From the IMG/VR virus record IMGVR_UViG_3300017991_000085, positions 1-64,000 of that record: a DNA stretch of 64,000 nt. One strand, written 5' to 3'. This document shows, in pieces, positions 43,399 through 50,125 of the stretch (positions are counted from its first letter, which is position 1; each line of letters starts with the position of its first letter). The notes beneath the pieces were generated by a model. It saw nothing but the letters and a program-made list of their open reading frames with translations, made no database searches and was not told the DNA's origin. This DNA is from a virus. The translations under genes and the position numbers were made by a program.

Positions 43399-44367
43399 TT
43401 ATTTATAGTCATACAAATCACCTATTGATGTATCGGTATGGACACACGAAATCGCCTGAGCAAGAAGTCTAGCTACCGATATAATCTGAATCTTATCAGA
43501 GTTTTCGATTCGTTCTTCAAGCTTAATTGTATCGGTTATAATTAATTCTGTTAATGATTCGGACCGTTCTATTCTATCCATTGTCCATCCGGAAAGTACC
43601 GGATGGGTAACTGCTGCCCTTACATCTTCCGCTCCTTTTTCTTTCAACACGTCGGCCGCTAAAAGCAGCGTTCCGGCCGTATCACACATATCATCAAGAA
43701 TAAAAATATCTCTTCCCTTCACATCTCCAATAATCTCCATCGTCTCAATTTTATTATGCTCATTCCGCCTCTTACTCATCACCGCCAAAGGGACACCTAA
43801 ATGTTTAGCAAATATGTGAGCCCTCCCCGCGCCTCCAGCATCTGGCGAAACAATTGTAAGCTTATCGTCCCATGAATAGCGCTCTTCAATGTATTGAACA
43901 AATAATGGGCCGGCTAAAAGATGATCAACTGGAATGTTGAAGAAACCTTGGATTTGCGGTGAATGAAGATCAATAGTAATCACTCGATCTGCTCCTGAAA
44001 CCGTGATCAGATCTGCTACTAATTTAGCTGTGATAGCTGTTCGAGGGGAAGTCTTGCGATCTTGTCTTGCATACCCGAAGTAAGGAATTACAGCCGTCAC
44101 TCTACCAGCTGAAGCTCTCTTTAGGGCATCGATTATGATTAGAAGCTCCATTAAGGTTTCATTGGCAGGCGAGCTAGTGGATTGAACAACGAACACATCC
44201 TCTCCTCTCACGCTTTCCTCTACCTTTACAAATAACTCTTTGTCGTCGAAGCGCCTTCCCGACATCTGGCCCAGAGTAACGCAACGACTAAGCAAAACGC
44301 TCAAATCCACAACTACACCGCTAGCAAGACTCATGGAAGCAGTTCCACAGAAAACTTTGATACCCAT
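43399..44367 (-). CDS. prs: Ribose-phosphate pyrophosphokinase (PRPP synthetase)
   Basis: 322 residues, near the usual bacterial length. VFVVQSTSSPANETLMELLIIIDALKRASAGRVTAVIPYFGYARQDRK, TIDLHSPQIQGFF, the flexible-loop SKRR and the PRPP-binding DDMCDTAGTL are all present (bacterial consensus DDMIDTGGT; here Ile to Cys). It makes PRPP from ribose 5-phosphate and ATP, feeding nucleotide and NAD synthesis. The radical SAM gene lies 9 bases upstream. An ADP-ribose pyrophosphokinase role, as in phage NAD-rebuilding pathways, is an alternative not decided by sequence. Confidence 0.9.
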   Translation of the reverse strand: MGIKVFCGTASMSLASGVVVDLSVLLSRCVTLGQMSGRRFDDKELFVKVEESVRGEDVFVVQSTSSPANETLMELLIIIDALKRASAGRVTAVIPYFGYARQDRKTSPRTAITAKLVADLITVSGADRVITIDLHSPQIQGFFNIPVDHLLAGPLFVQYIEERYSWDDKLTIVSPDAGGAGRAHIFAKHLGVPLAVMSKRRNEHNKIETMEIIGDVKGRDIFILDDMCDTAGTLLLAADVLKEKGAEDVRAAVTHPVLSGWTMDRIERSESLTELIITDTIKLEERIENSDKIQIISVARLLAQAISCVHTDTSIGDLYDYK

Positions 44368-44376
44368 TTCTTCTCC

Positions 44377-45201
44377 TCAAAAAATAATACTTGCCGGAGT
44401 ATCCCAGCTTGTATACATATGTCCATCTTCAGCAAAAATCAAGCTTCGGATATCATTTGTTCTATTACAGCTTTGCATACACGTGTCAATATGCATCACC
44501 GAAATTCCTTCGTAATCATAGACGCGCCCGCCATGGACCATCTCGCGCACCAAATCAAGACCTGCCTCATTCATTTGCTCTACATATTTATAATACAAGC
44601 TTTGTGGGGCAAATTTTTCAATCCACCCTCTAGTCCCCCAACCTCCCGACATACGTTGAGGACACATAATTCGTCGCAACGAGAATTGTCTAACCTTTGT
44701 TCGCTTACACTCCTCAATCATTCTTTGAAAAGTATCCTGAGCATTAAGAATGCTCGTTACATTCATCGCCACTCTAACTGTTATTCCTTCCTTATCGAGA
44801 TAGTCAAACAACTTCTCGAACTTCTGAAAGTCATTCATACAATCAAACGAGAAAGCAACAACATTGAACTTGAGGTCGCTAAACTGCGTAAGAAATTTAA
44901 CATCATTCTCCTCGAATCGATTCAAGAGACGAAGTCCGTTTGTTTGGACTTCGAGAGGAAAATCGTTGAACTGAGTGGTAAAATAGAACAAATCATCCCA
45001 GTTCATAAAAGGCTCGCCCTTGCCAGTAATCAAAACACACGCCACACCGGCAAGCTTAGCCATCATACGAACCTTACGAATATTTACGCCCATACGATAG
45101 ATGTTAGGCGTAACTTCTGGAGTCATATTACTTACGCAATATGCACACTTCTTATCACATCCCTTATTCGGCAGACAAATCGTCAGACTTTGCGCCTTCA
45201 T
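44377..45201 (-). CDS. Radical SAM enzyme
   Basis: 274 residues, ATG with GGAGGAG. GCDKKCAYC gives the CxxxCxxC 4Fe-4S motif (C15, C19, C22); LITGKGEPF is the GGE-like SAM contact; LEVQTNGLRLL a downstream barrel strand. Two later Cys clusters (MCPQRM, DTCMQSCN) could bind another cluster or substrate. Substrate unknown. Pairing with a PRPP synthetase suggests a role in nucleotide or cofactor metabolism. Confidence 0.8.
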   Translation of the reverse strand: MKAQSLTICLPNKGCDKKCAYCVSNMTPEVTPNIYRMGVNIRKVRMMAKLAGVACVLITGKGEPFMNWDDLFYFTTQFNDFPLEVQTNGLRLLNRFEENDVKFLTQFSDLKFNVVAFSFDCMNDFQKFEKLFDYLDKEGITVRVAMNVTSILNAQDTFQRMIEECKRTKVRQFSLRRIMCPQRMSGGWGTRGWIEKFAPQSLYYKYVEQMNEAGLDLVREMVHGGRVYDYEGISVMHIDTCMQSCNRTNDIRSLIFAEDGHMYTSWDTPASIIF

Positions 45202-45679
45202 TTTTCTCCTCCTCGATAACAGTATCAGTCAATAGATCAAGCTTAACGATCCGAATCTTATTCATATCTTTGGCCCCATATCGCGTATAATCTCTTCCTC
45301 CGTCAATCATTGCTTCGTTTGGGCACCCACAAGTGTGATAATGGTGTCGGCAGACGCTATATAATACCACATCACACTCCAAACAATGAATAGCATTCTG
45401 ATAGCGATATTTTTCCATTTCATCTTTATCCATTCCGCCTACAACTAGATGTCCAGGAGCATCCTCATCTAGTCCAATAAAAGTGTACGGATACTCCATG
45501 AACAAGAGCATGTAATCTTTATGATTCTTCTCACGATTAGGATTCGCATTATGATAAACAGCAACAGGTCTATCCCAATTACGAACGCTGAATTCATTGA
45601 TGAAGGTCAAGTCCCCTTCAAACTTCTCATAGACCTTTTTGTGATTAAAACCATACCAGTCTATCTTCTTAACTTTCAC
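45164..45679 (-). CDS. Cys/His-rich protein, DUF7695-like centre
   Basis: 171 residues, GTG start overlapping the upstream TGA, GGAGG upstream. Central HCLECDVVLYSVCRHHYHTCGCPNEAMIDGGRDYTRYG matches a small domain common in phage and bacterial proteins (CxxC...S..RHHY..C.CP....DGG.DY.R). N-terminal half includes VAVYHNANPNREKNHKDYMLLF. Overlaps the radical SAM start by 38 bases. Function unknown. Confidence 0.6.
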   Translation of the reverse strand: MKVKKIDWYGFNHKKVYEKFEGDLTFINEFSVRNWDRPVAVYHNANPNREKNHKDYMLLFMEYPYTFIGLDEDAPGHLVVGGMDKDEMEKYRYQNAIHCLECDVVLYSVCRHHYHTCGCPNEAMIDGGRDYTRYGAKDMNKIRIVKLDLLTDTVIEEEKNEGAKSDDLSAE

Positions 45680-45987
45680 CAGCGTTCCTCCTCATATTTG
45701 TTAATTTCCTCAAGCTTATATTTCTCCTTCAACCACTCTTCAACCAGCTCTTTGAGAGTAAACAGCTCGCTAAAGGCCTGGACAATCTTGCGGGCCTTTT
45801 CAACAACATCTCTTTGATTATTTTTCAGCTCATTGATCTGTAGCTCAAGGCGTCCAATTTTGGCATCTTTATTCTTAACCTGACGCTCGAGTGTGATAAG
45901 CTGCTTCTTTACATCTTTTTTAAGCTGGGCTTCAATCTCGGCATATGTTTCGGCCGGAACCGATACCTTGACTGTCTTAGCCTTCAT
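45676..45987 (-). CDS. Coiled-coil hypothetical protein
   Basis: 103 residues from the ATG at 45987 (GGGGAG upstream; the open frame extends further). KTVKVSVPAETYAEIEAQLKKDVKK, a long heptad stretch QVKNKDAKIGRLELQINELKN, and LKELVEEWLKEKYKLEEIN. Likely oligomeric; no family recognised. Confidence 0.6.
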   Translation of the reverse strand: MKAKTVKVSVPAETYAEIEAQLKKDVKKQLITLERQVKNKDAKIGRLELQINELKNNQRDVVEKARKIVQAFSELFTLKELVEEWLKEKYKLEEINKYEEERW

Positions 45988-46198
45988 TATTCTCCCCCTC
46001 CAAGTATCTACCATTTAAGGTTTCCTCCTGCTGTAAATCTTGTTCTGCTAATTGAAGAGCAGTTTCAAGCGCTTCCTCAGCTCGTGCCAAATATTCATCA
46101 ACAACATCAAGAGGGCGTGCATAATCAACCTCAGCAATAACTTTCAGGTTTTCCTTAATCTTGGCTACCCTTTTTTGATACCACTTGAGTTTTTTCAT
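45977..46198 (-). CDS. Small helical protein
   Basis: 73 residues, helical and charged (WYQKRVAKIKENLKVIAEVDYARPLDVVDEYLARAEEALETALQLAEQDL). GGAGGG ribosome site. Downstream of the tRNA; overlaps the coiled-coil gene by 11 bases. Confidence 0.6.
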   Translation of the reverse strand: MKKLKWYQKRVAKIKENLKVIAEVDYARPLDVVDEYLARAEEALETALQLAEQDLQQEETLNGRYLEGENNEG

Positions 46199-46280
46199 TT
46201 TTAAGCCCTCCTCGCCGGCCTAATATCTCGAATGGAAAATCTAAATCTATCATACCGACTCTGTGTTATTGACTTCTCAA

Positions 46281-46353
46281 CTCCGGGGATAGGATTCGAA
46301 CCTATATATTTCTGATTAACAGTCAGACTCATTGCCAGTTATGATACCCCGGA
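46281..46353 (-). tRNA. tRNA-Asn(GTT)
   Basis: 73 bases fold into a full cloverleaf: acceptor TCCGGGG/CCCCGGA, D-stem TCAT/ATGA with loop AACTGGCA, anticodon stem TCTGA/TCAGA with loop CTGTTAA (anticodon GTT), variable AATAT, T-arm ATAGG-TTCGAAT-CCTAT, discriminator G. No CCA is encoded. It is the only canonical tRNA in the window. Its 5' half overlaps the 3' end of the 46316 endonuclease ORF, whose TAA stop is in the anticodon loop. Confidence 0.93.
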
Positions 46354-46765
46354 ATTCAGAAGTCAATTCATATTTTTCAGCCCAATTAATCCCCTTTTTT
46401 TGATTATTTTTAGGCTTGTTTATTCTCAAAAAAGCTCCATTAGCACTACAAGTTTTAACCGGAATAACATAAATATTATCATTCTCTGGACAATATACTG
46501 CAAACAAATTGCAGCTATTTTTATAATCCATTTTCTTAGCTCTTTTTCCAGATCCAGAGAAATTATAAGTATAAAAATGAATTACTCCTCTTTTTAATCG
46601 ACCAGTCTTAATCTGAATCTTTAGTAATTTCCCCTCCATATCTGCGATTAGATCATACCTTTGATTATCTCCGAATGGAATAGATACAGTTATTCCCAAC
46701 TCAATAAATCTTGATATAACTTTGGCTTCAGAAATATCGCCAATCTGTTTTGTATTGTTCCTCAT
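46316..46765 (-). CDS. PD-(D/E)XK (I-Ssp6803I-like) endonuclease
   Basis: 149 residues from ATG 46765, which makes ATGA with the preceding stop (a GTG 12 bases upstream is possible). TKQIGDISEAKVISRFIELGITVSIPFGDNQRYDLIADMEGKLLKIQIKTGRLKRG has E13, D38 and QIK (Q51, K53), the active-site pattern of the PDDEXK_5 family, known from intron-encoded homing endonuclease I-Ssp6803I. The last 12 codons (about 38 bases) run through the 5' half of tRNA-Asn. It may be a free-standing mobile endonuclease that targets or marks this tRNA locus. Confidence 0.75.
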   Translation of the reverse strand: MRNNTKQIGDISEAKVISRFIELGITVSIPFGDNQRYDLIADMEGKLLKIQIKTGRLKRGVIHFYTYNFSGSGKRAKKMDYKNSCNLFAVYCPENDNIYVIPVKTCSANGAFLRINKPKNNQKKGINWAEKYELTSEFRGIITGNESDC

Positions 46766-46968
46766 AATATTAACCACTCGCCAGCACTCTCCTCCTTCTC
46801 TTCGTCCACCTCAATGCACTCAATTATACAAATTCCCCCTATTAACATATAACTGAGATCAACATCCCACGAGTTATCAACGGTCGTCCAATAATCATCT
46901 TCGCCGAAACGATATCGATATTTCTTCACACAACCCCATGTCGTTGGTACATCGCTCTCGCATCGAAT
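46762..46968 (-). CDS. Small hypothetical protein, possibly with a non-canonical ATT start
   Basis: 68 residues if translation starts at ATT 46968, which has TGAGGA six bases upstream; a GTG at 46929 (55 residues) is the conservative choice. Coherent sequence RCESDVPTTWGCVKKYRYRFGEDDYWTTVDNSWDVDLSYMLIGGICIIECIEVDEE. Stop TGA overlaps the ATG of the endonuclease. No family recognised. Confidence 0.5.
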   Translation of the reverse strand: MRCESDVPTTWGCVKKYRYRFGEDDYWTTVDNSWDVDLSYMLIGGICIIECIEVDEEKEESAGEWLIL

Positions 46969-46980
46969 CTTTTTTCCTCA

Positions 46981-47124
46981 CTAACGCCTACGGCGCCTAT
47001 CTGGAATAAGCTGAATCAAGAATAAAAGACACGCTGCGATTCCTACGCCCATTTTGTCTCCAAAACAATACCCGATAATCAAACCGAGAACGATAATTGC
47101 GACTCCAGTTGGATTCCAATTCAT
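46981..47124 (-). CDS. Small single-pass membrane protein
   Basis: 47 residues, ATG overlapping the previous TGA (ATGA) with GGAGG 6 bases upstream. Two hydrophobic stretches (VAIIVLGLIIGYCFG and GIAACLLFLIQLIP) and a C-terminal RRRRR tail, so probably an inner-membrane hairpin. Too short for most gene callers. Confidence 0.65.
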   Translation of the reverse strand: MNWNPTGVAIIVLGLIIGYCFGDKMGVGIAACLLFLIQLIPDRRRRR

Positions 47125-47399
47125 TTGTTTTCCTCCTCGTATTCAATTCTTGTACACCCAGCATTTGGCATACCGAAATCCTCCAACGGGCCAAACTCAT
47201 TTTCCCCGAGCATATATCCTTCATAATACAGTTCTCCGTCATCGTCGAACATCTTGAACTTCCTACCGCGGGCAGTTATATGATCGTCATCAAAAGGGCA
47301 TCCATACGGTCCCGAAATTCCAACTGCGTTACAGTTAGTCTTCAGCGGAGCTTTTGAGTCCGCAATATGATCCTTTGTAATAACCCAACCGTATTCCAT
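47121..47399 (-). CDS. Hypothetical protein
   Basis: 92 residues from ATG 47399 (GAGGAG upstream; an in-frame extension to 47498 lacks a ribosome site and overlaps the 47413 gene). MEYGWVITKDHIADSKAPLKTNCNAVGISGPYGCPFDDDHITARGRKFKMFDDDGELYYEGYMLG is a compact pattern seen in small proteins of many phages and bacteria; function unknown. Confidence 0.65.
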   Translation of the reverse strand: MEYGWVITKDHIADSKAPLKTNCNAVGISGPYGCPFDDDHITARGRKFKMFDDDGELYYEGYMLGENEFGPLEDFGMPNAGCTRIEYEEENK

Positions 47400-47412
47400 C
47401 TTTATCTCCTCT

Positions 47413-47601
47413 TTACGCTGCAATTTGCTTTTCTGCAAACCGAGCTGCGTCCGCATAATTGGTAAATGTTTTATACTCGCTCTCGATATGTCGATCAACT
47501 CTCACATAAAATGTGTGCTCGTTGAGCTTAAGAATCTGGACAAAATGACCGCGGGTGTTCTCGCCTCTCCAAACCTCTGACTGGTGATAGTTGTTTTTCA
47601 T
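47413..47601 (-). CDS. Small hypothetical protein
   Basis: 62 residues, GGAGGA ribosome site. YHQS ... TRGHFVQILKLNEHTFYVRVDRHIESEYKTFTNYADAARFAEKQIA: beta-hairpin then an amphipathic helix. Not recognised. Confidence 0.6.
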   Translation of the reverse strand: MKNNYHQSEVWRGENTRGHFVQILKLNEHTFYVRVDRHIESEYKTFTNYADAARFAEKQIAA

Positions 47602-47613
47602 AAATCCTCCTCA

Positions 47614-47970
47614 CTAATCAAGCGTGATCTCATCACGCGTTTTAAGCTGAAAATCCCAACCGCTCAACACATACGTGTCCTCTTTCTCAACATCTTCGTT
47701 CACCTTGCTCCCGACTCGGTTACCACAAAACAGCGAGGTGAAATCCGATCCAACAATCACACCAGGCATCTCAACAAAAAAATCAGCCCCTGGTTTTTCC
47801 TGATAAACTGGATACCAGCCGGGCTGTACTTCAATGTTCGTGTACCACGCCTCTACCTCATAGTAGCGTGTAAAGACTGTTTCCTCATTCACGTGAAACC
47901 AGCCGATGCGCTTAAACTCAACCTCGACCGAATGACCGTCCCGAATAAGCTTGCGAGTGATTTTTTCCAT
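47614..47970 (-). CDS. Hypothetical protein, first gene behind an accessory promoter
   Basis: 118 residues, ATG with GGGAGGAC. Aromatic beta-rich sequence EVEAWYTNIEVQPGWYPVYQEKPGADFFVEMPGVIV. It lies 25 bases downstream of the TTGCCT-17-TATAAT promoter at 47995, so it heads an operon running left through the tRNA. No family recognised. Confidence 0.6.
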   Translation of the reverse strand: MEKITRKLIRDGHSVEVEFKRIGWFHVNEETVFTRYYEVEAWYTNIEVQPGWYPVYQEKPGADFFVEMPGVIVGSDFTSLFCGNRVGSKVNEDVEKEDTYVLSGWDFQLKTRDEITLD

Positions 47971-47994
47971 TTGATGTCCTCCCCTCTTTCTTAT

Positions 47995-48023
47995 ATTATA
48001 GCTGATTTCGCAGAAAAAGGCAA
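47995..48023 (-). promoter_or_regulatory. Sigma70-like promoter, TTGCCT-17-TATAAT class
   Basis: Minus strand TTGCCT, 17 bases starting TTTT, TATAAT, then ATAAG. The same TTGCCTTTTT, spacing and TATAATATAAG occur at 63459-63487 before the diguanylate cyclase gene. It lies in the gap between the 48035 and 47614 genes. Confidence 0.75.
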
Positions 48024-48034
48024 GGACTTTTTTG

Positions 48035-48238
48035 TCAAGAATGAATATTTTTTGTGCGATCCTCTAACACTGTGATTTCATTAGCTAATTCATCTCTACG
48101 TTCTTTGAGCTTAGCTTTGAATTGATCTGAGCTCTTATCTAGCTTAGCACAGCGTCTCGGTATATGATTGGGATCATTGAAGAATTTACGAGCTCGCTCC
48201 AAAGCACTAACTCTACGTTTTTCTTGGTTTTTCTTCAT
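48035..48238 (-). CDS. Small basic hypothetical protein
   Basis: 67 residues, Lys/Arg-rich (QEKRRVSALERARKFFNDPNHIPRRCAKLDKSSDQFKAKLKERRDEL). GGGAG ribosome site and ATGA overlap with the 48235 gene. Possibly nucleic-acid associated; no family recognised. Confidence 0.55.
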   Translation of the reverse strand: MKKNQEKRRVSALERARKFFNDPNHIPRRCAKLDKSSDQFKAKLKERRDELANEITVLEDRTKNIHS

Positions 48239-48396
48239 TTCTCATCTCCCTCCTCATAGGTAATAAGAACCTTAACTTTACCTTGAAACTCGCCAGGGAT
48301 ATCGGGATTATCATCCCACATCTCGCTAATATCTCTTTCCATATCATAGATATCTTCAAAACCGTAATATATTTTCTCAAAGAGAATCTTCTTCAT
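48235..48396 (-). CDS. Small acidic hypothetical protein
   Basis: 53 residues, found by reading the gap: ATG at 48396 with GGAG upstream, ATGA overlaps at both ends. KKILFEKIYYGFEDIYDMERDISEMWDDNPDIPGEFQGKVKVLITYEEGD. Clearly part of the same operon; function unknown. Confidence 0.65.
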   Translation of the reverse strand: MKKILFEKIYYGFEDIYDMERDISEMWDDNPDIPGEFQGKVKVLITYEEGDEK

Positions 48397-48896
48397 GCTG
48401 CTTCTCTCCTCATTATCTTAAACCTGAGAAACCATGCTGACGGCGATTCCAATCGACGCTCTACTACATAATGATGTTTGAGGATTTCCGCCATATCGCC
48501 CCAGCTTATCTTACTCTCAGCTCTTTTCTCTCCTCCATCTTTATTAACTACAGTATATTCCTTTTTAGCCGGATCATAATCAACGATCAGAAGATAGTGA
48601 CTATTATCAAGAGGATCGAGTCTATATGACAAAACAATAATCCCGCCTTCTCTAAGATGATTGTTAATATCGAGAATCCCAGGCCAATTTTTACGGGTAG
48701 TAGTCATGAGCTTAGACATGCTTCTAATGGCGCTAGTAAAATCATTCCAAGAACAACCGTTAGGATAGGTGCATTTACAAAGTCTTTGAAAGCGTTTTAG
48801 ATCTTTATAGGTATACTTAAATCCGGCCCACTTGAGCGCATTAATCAAAGCAACCGGCCCGCAACTGTAGGTGTCTTTTTGCTTAATATACCTCAT
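48393..48896 (-). CDS. C39-like cysteine peptidase
   Basis: 167 residues. KQKDTYSCGPVALINALKWAG (Cys12, Gln6 oxyanion) and SHYLLIVDYDPAKKEYTVVNKDGG (His and Asp/Asn) match the double-glycine/C39-type papain-like peptidase fold. No ABC transporter or leader peptide is nearby, so the substrate is unknown; it could process a host or phage protein. Overlaps both neighbours. Confidence 0.7.
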   Translation of the reverse strand: MRYIKQKDTYSCGPVALINALKWAGFKYTYKDLKRFQRLCKCTYPNGCSWNDFTSAIRSMSKLMTTTRKNWPGILDINNHLREGGIIVLSYRLDPLDNSHYLLIVDYDPAKKEYTVVNKDGGEKRAESKISWGDMAEILKHHYVVERRLESPSAWFLRFKIMRREAA

Positions 48897-49113
48897 TATC
48901 TTTCCTCAGTTTTTCTAGTATTTTTTGTTTGGCCTTTTCATCAAATTTGGGCTTTGTACATTGATCTCTCATGAAGAGGCGATAGCACTCCGGACTGCAA
49001 AGGTGTAATATTCCCACCTGAGTTTTAAGATGCACAAATCCTTTAGGCAATGGCTTAAAAGATGTCACCATTTTTTTACACCAATCGCATTCATACCCCT
49101 CGCCTTTAATCAT
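48883..49113 (-). CDS. Zinc-finger (FCS/MYM-like) protein
   Basis: 76 residues from ATG 49113, which overlaps the upstream TGA; the longer reading begins at a TTG without a good site. YECDWCKKMVTSFKPLPKGFVHLKTQVGILHLCSPECYRLFM gives CxxC and CSxEC pairs, a treble-clef type metal site. Likely nucleic-acid or protein binding. Confidence 0.6.
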   Translation of the reverse strand: MIKGEGYECDWCKKMVTSFKPLPKGFVHLKTQVGILHLCSPECYRLFMRDQCTKPKFDEKAKQKILEKLRKDNEVY

Positions 49114-49364
49114 TTCTTTTCCCAATCTTCCCAGTTTTGGCCTAACATCTTCATTGCCTTCTTGCAAATATCTTGACCAGCCATTTGAGTATCTCTCCAG
49201 TTACCATTCCACATGGCATCGCACATTTCAGCTATCGCACGCCAAGAATAGTTATGCTCCATATACATCCTGCGAATCCAGTTAGCTTGCCGCCTTGTCA
49301 TGTCTTCGAAGTTATCGTCCCACCTAGGCATTTTATTCAGGAACCTCGACCTTTTCATTCTCAT
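49110..49364 (-). CDS. HTH-like conserved phage protein
   Basis: 84 residues from ATG 49364 (TAATG with the previous stop, GAGGGG upstream). MTRRQANWIRRMYMEHNYSWRAIAEMCDAMWNGNWRDTQMAGQDICKKAMKMLG: the SWRAIAEMC segment is like the turn of a helix-turn-helix, and the QAxWIRRMY pattern recurs in phage hypotheticals. DNA binding is inferred. Confidence 0.6.
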   Translation of the reverse strand: MRMKRSRFLNKMPRWDDNFEDMTRRQANWIRRMYMEHNYSWRAIAEMCDAMWNGNWRDTQMAGQDICKKAMKMLGQNWEDWEKK

Positions 49365-49546
49365 TACCACCCCTCGGTCCTCCGTTCCTCGTCCTCTCTC
49401 TCCTCTGAATGCTCTTGACAGCATTTCATTGAACAATAGTGGTATTGGCGCTTCTTGCCTCGGATTACGATAGGCTTCATAATTTGTTCATAATCCAGAA
49501 CTTTTCTACATTGATCGCAAATATTGCAGTATAGCTTTTCTACCAT
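49364..49546 (-). CDS. Small zinc-finger protein
   Basis: 60 residues from ATG 49546 (AGGGG 4 bases upstream). LYCNICDQCRKVLDY ... YHYCSMKCCQEHSEERED has CxxCxxC and CxxxC clusters. An in-frame TTG at 49615 would add a basic 23-residue N-terminus but has no ribosome site. The remaining gap 49547-49665 shows no clear gene or terminator. Confidence 0.55.
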   Translation of the reverse strand: MVEKLYCNICDQCRKVLDYEQIMKPIVIRGKKRQYHYCSMKCCQEHSEEREDEERRTEGW

Positions 49547-49665
49547 GTCCCCTACTTTCTTTATACAGCAACTGTCTCGTCCACGCCGTCTGTTTTTATA
49601 TTTTTTACGGCTCAAGGATGGTCCGCTAAATTATTTTATATGCGGAAGACCCTGACAGACGATTG

Positions 49666-49893
49666 CTATTTTTTAATTTGATTCCAATTGAGACCTTTCT
49701 TAATAACACTAACCCCGCCAGTCCTTAGACAAATCCAAGTCGTTCGTCCACATTTGTTACAGTGGTAGACTGTATTGAATTTGTCACAAACGTAATTCCA
49801 ATCCGACTCCCCACAGCCGCAAACCGTCCTATAATTATCCTGTTGTTCGGCTCTCCAGCTTTTGATATGCTGTTTAATTGTTGTGTTCTTCAT
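49666..49893 (-). CDS. Zinc-ribbon protein
   Basis: 75 residues. TVCGCGESDWNYVCDKFNTVYHCNKCGRTTWICL carries C-x-C and CxxC pairs plus two further Cys. ATG with AAGGCGG upstream. Overlaps the antitoxin-like gene by 20 bases. Confidence 0.6.
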   Translation of the reverse strand: MKNTTIKQHIKSWRAEQQDNYRTVCGCGESDWNYVCDKFNTVYHCNKCGRTTWICLRTGGVSVIKKGLNWNQIKK

Positions 49894-50101
49894 CCCATCC
49901 GCCTTCTGCTATTTGGTTGTCAATAAATTTGAACAGCTTTTCGTGCCTACCTATCTTGATCATATCGAGTGGGCTAATTCCTCCGAGAAGCGGGTTTGGC
50001 GTTTCGAACCAAAGTATGCCTTTTGCGTAACCGAGCACGCGCTCCACCTTCTTGTGGTATTTATTAACGCGCCTTTGTAGCTCGTATGGATCTTCTTTCA
50101 T
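49874..50101 (-). CDS. MbcA/ParS/Xre antitoxin C-terminal-domain-like protein
   Basis: 75 residues. VERVLGYAKGILWFETPNPLLGGISPLDMIKIGRHEKLFKFIDNQIAEGGW matches the toxin-binding domain of RES-Xre antitoxins (WFxTPNPxLGGxSPLDxI ... L..I..GG). No HTH domain precedes it and no RES toxin is visible nearby, so it is a stand-alone domain. The ribosome site is weak. It may neutralise or mimic a host toxin-antitoxin partner. Confidence 0.7.
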   Translation of the reverse strand: MKEDPYELQRRVNKYHKKVERVLGYAKGILWFETPNPLLGGISPLDMIKIGRHEKLFKFIDNQIAEGGWDEEHNN

Positions 50102-50125
50102 GATATTATCTATAGGTGTAAACGC

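Noticed and set aside
44419-45219. Long plus-strand ORF (266 codons)
   Set aside because: It is antisense to the radical SAM gene, lacks a ribosome site and has low-complexity, unlikely protein composition; a shadow of a constrained coding frame.
46997-47242. 81-codon minus ORF
   Set aside because: It is an out-of-frame reading across the genuine 46981-47124 membrane protein and the 47121 gene, without a ribosome site.
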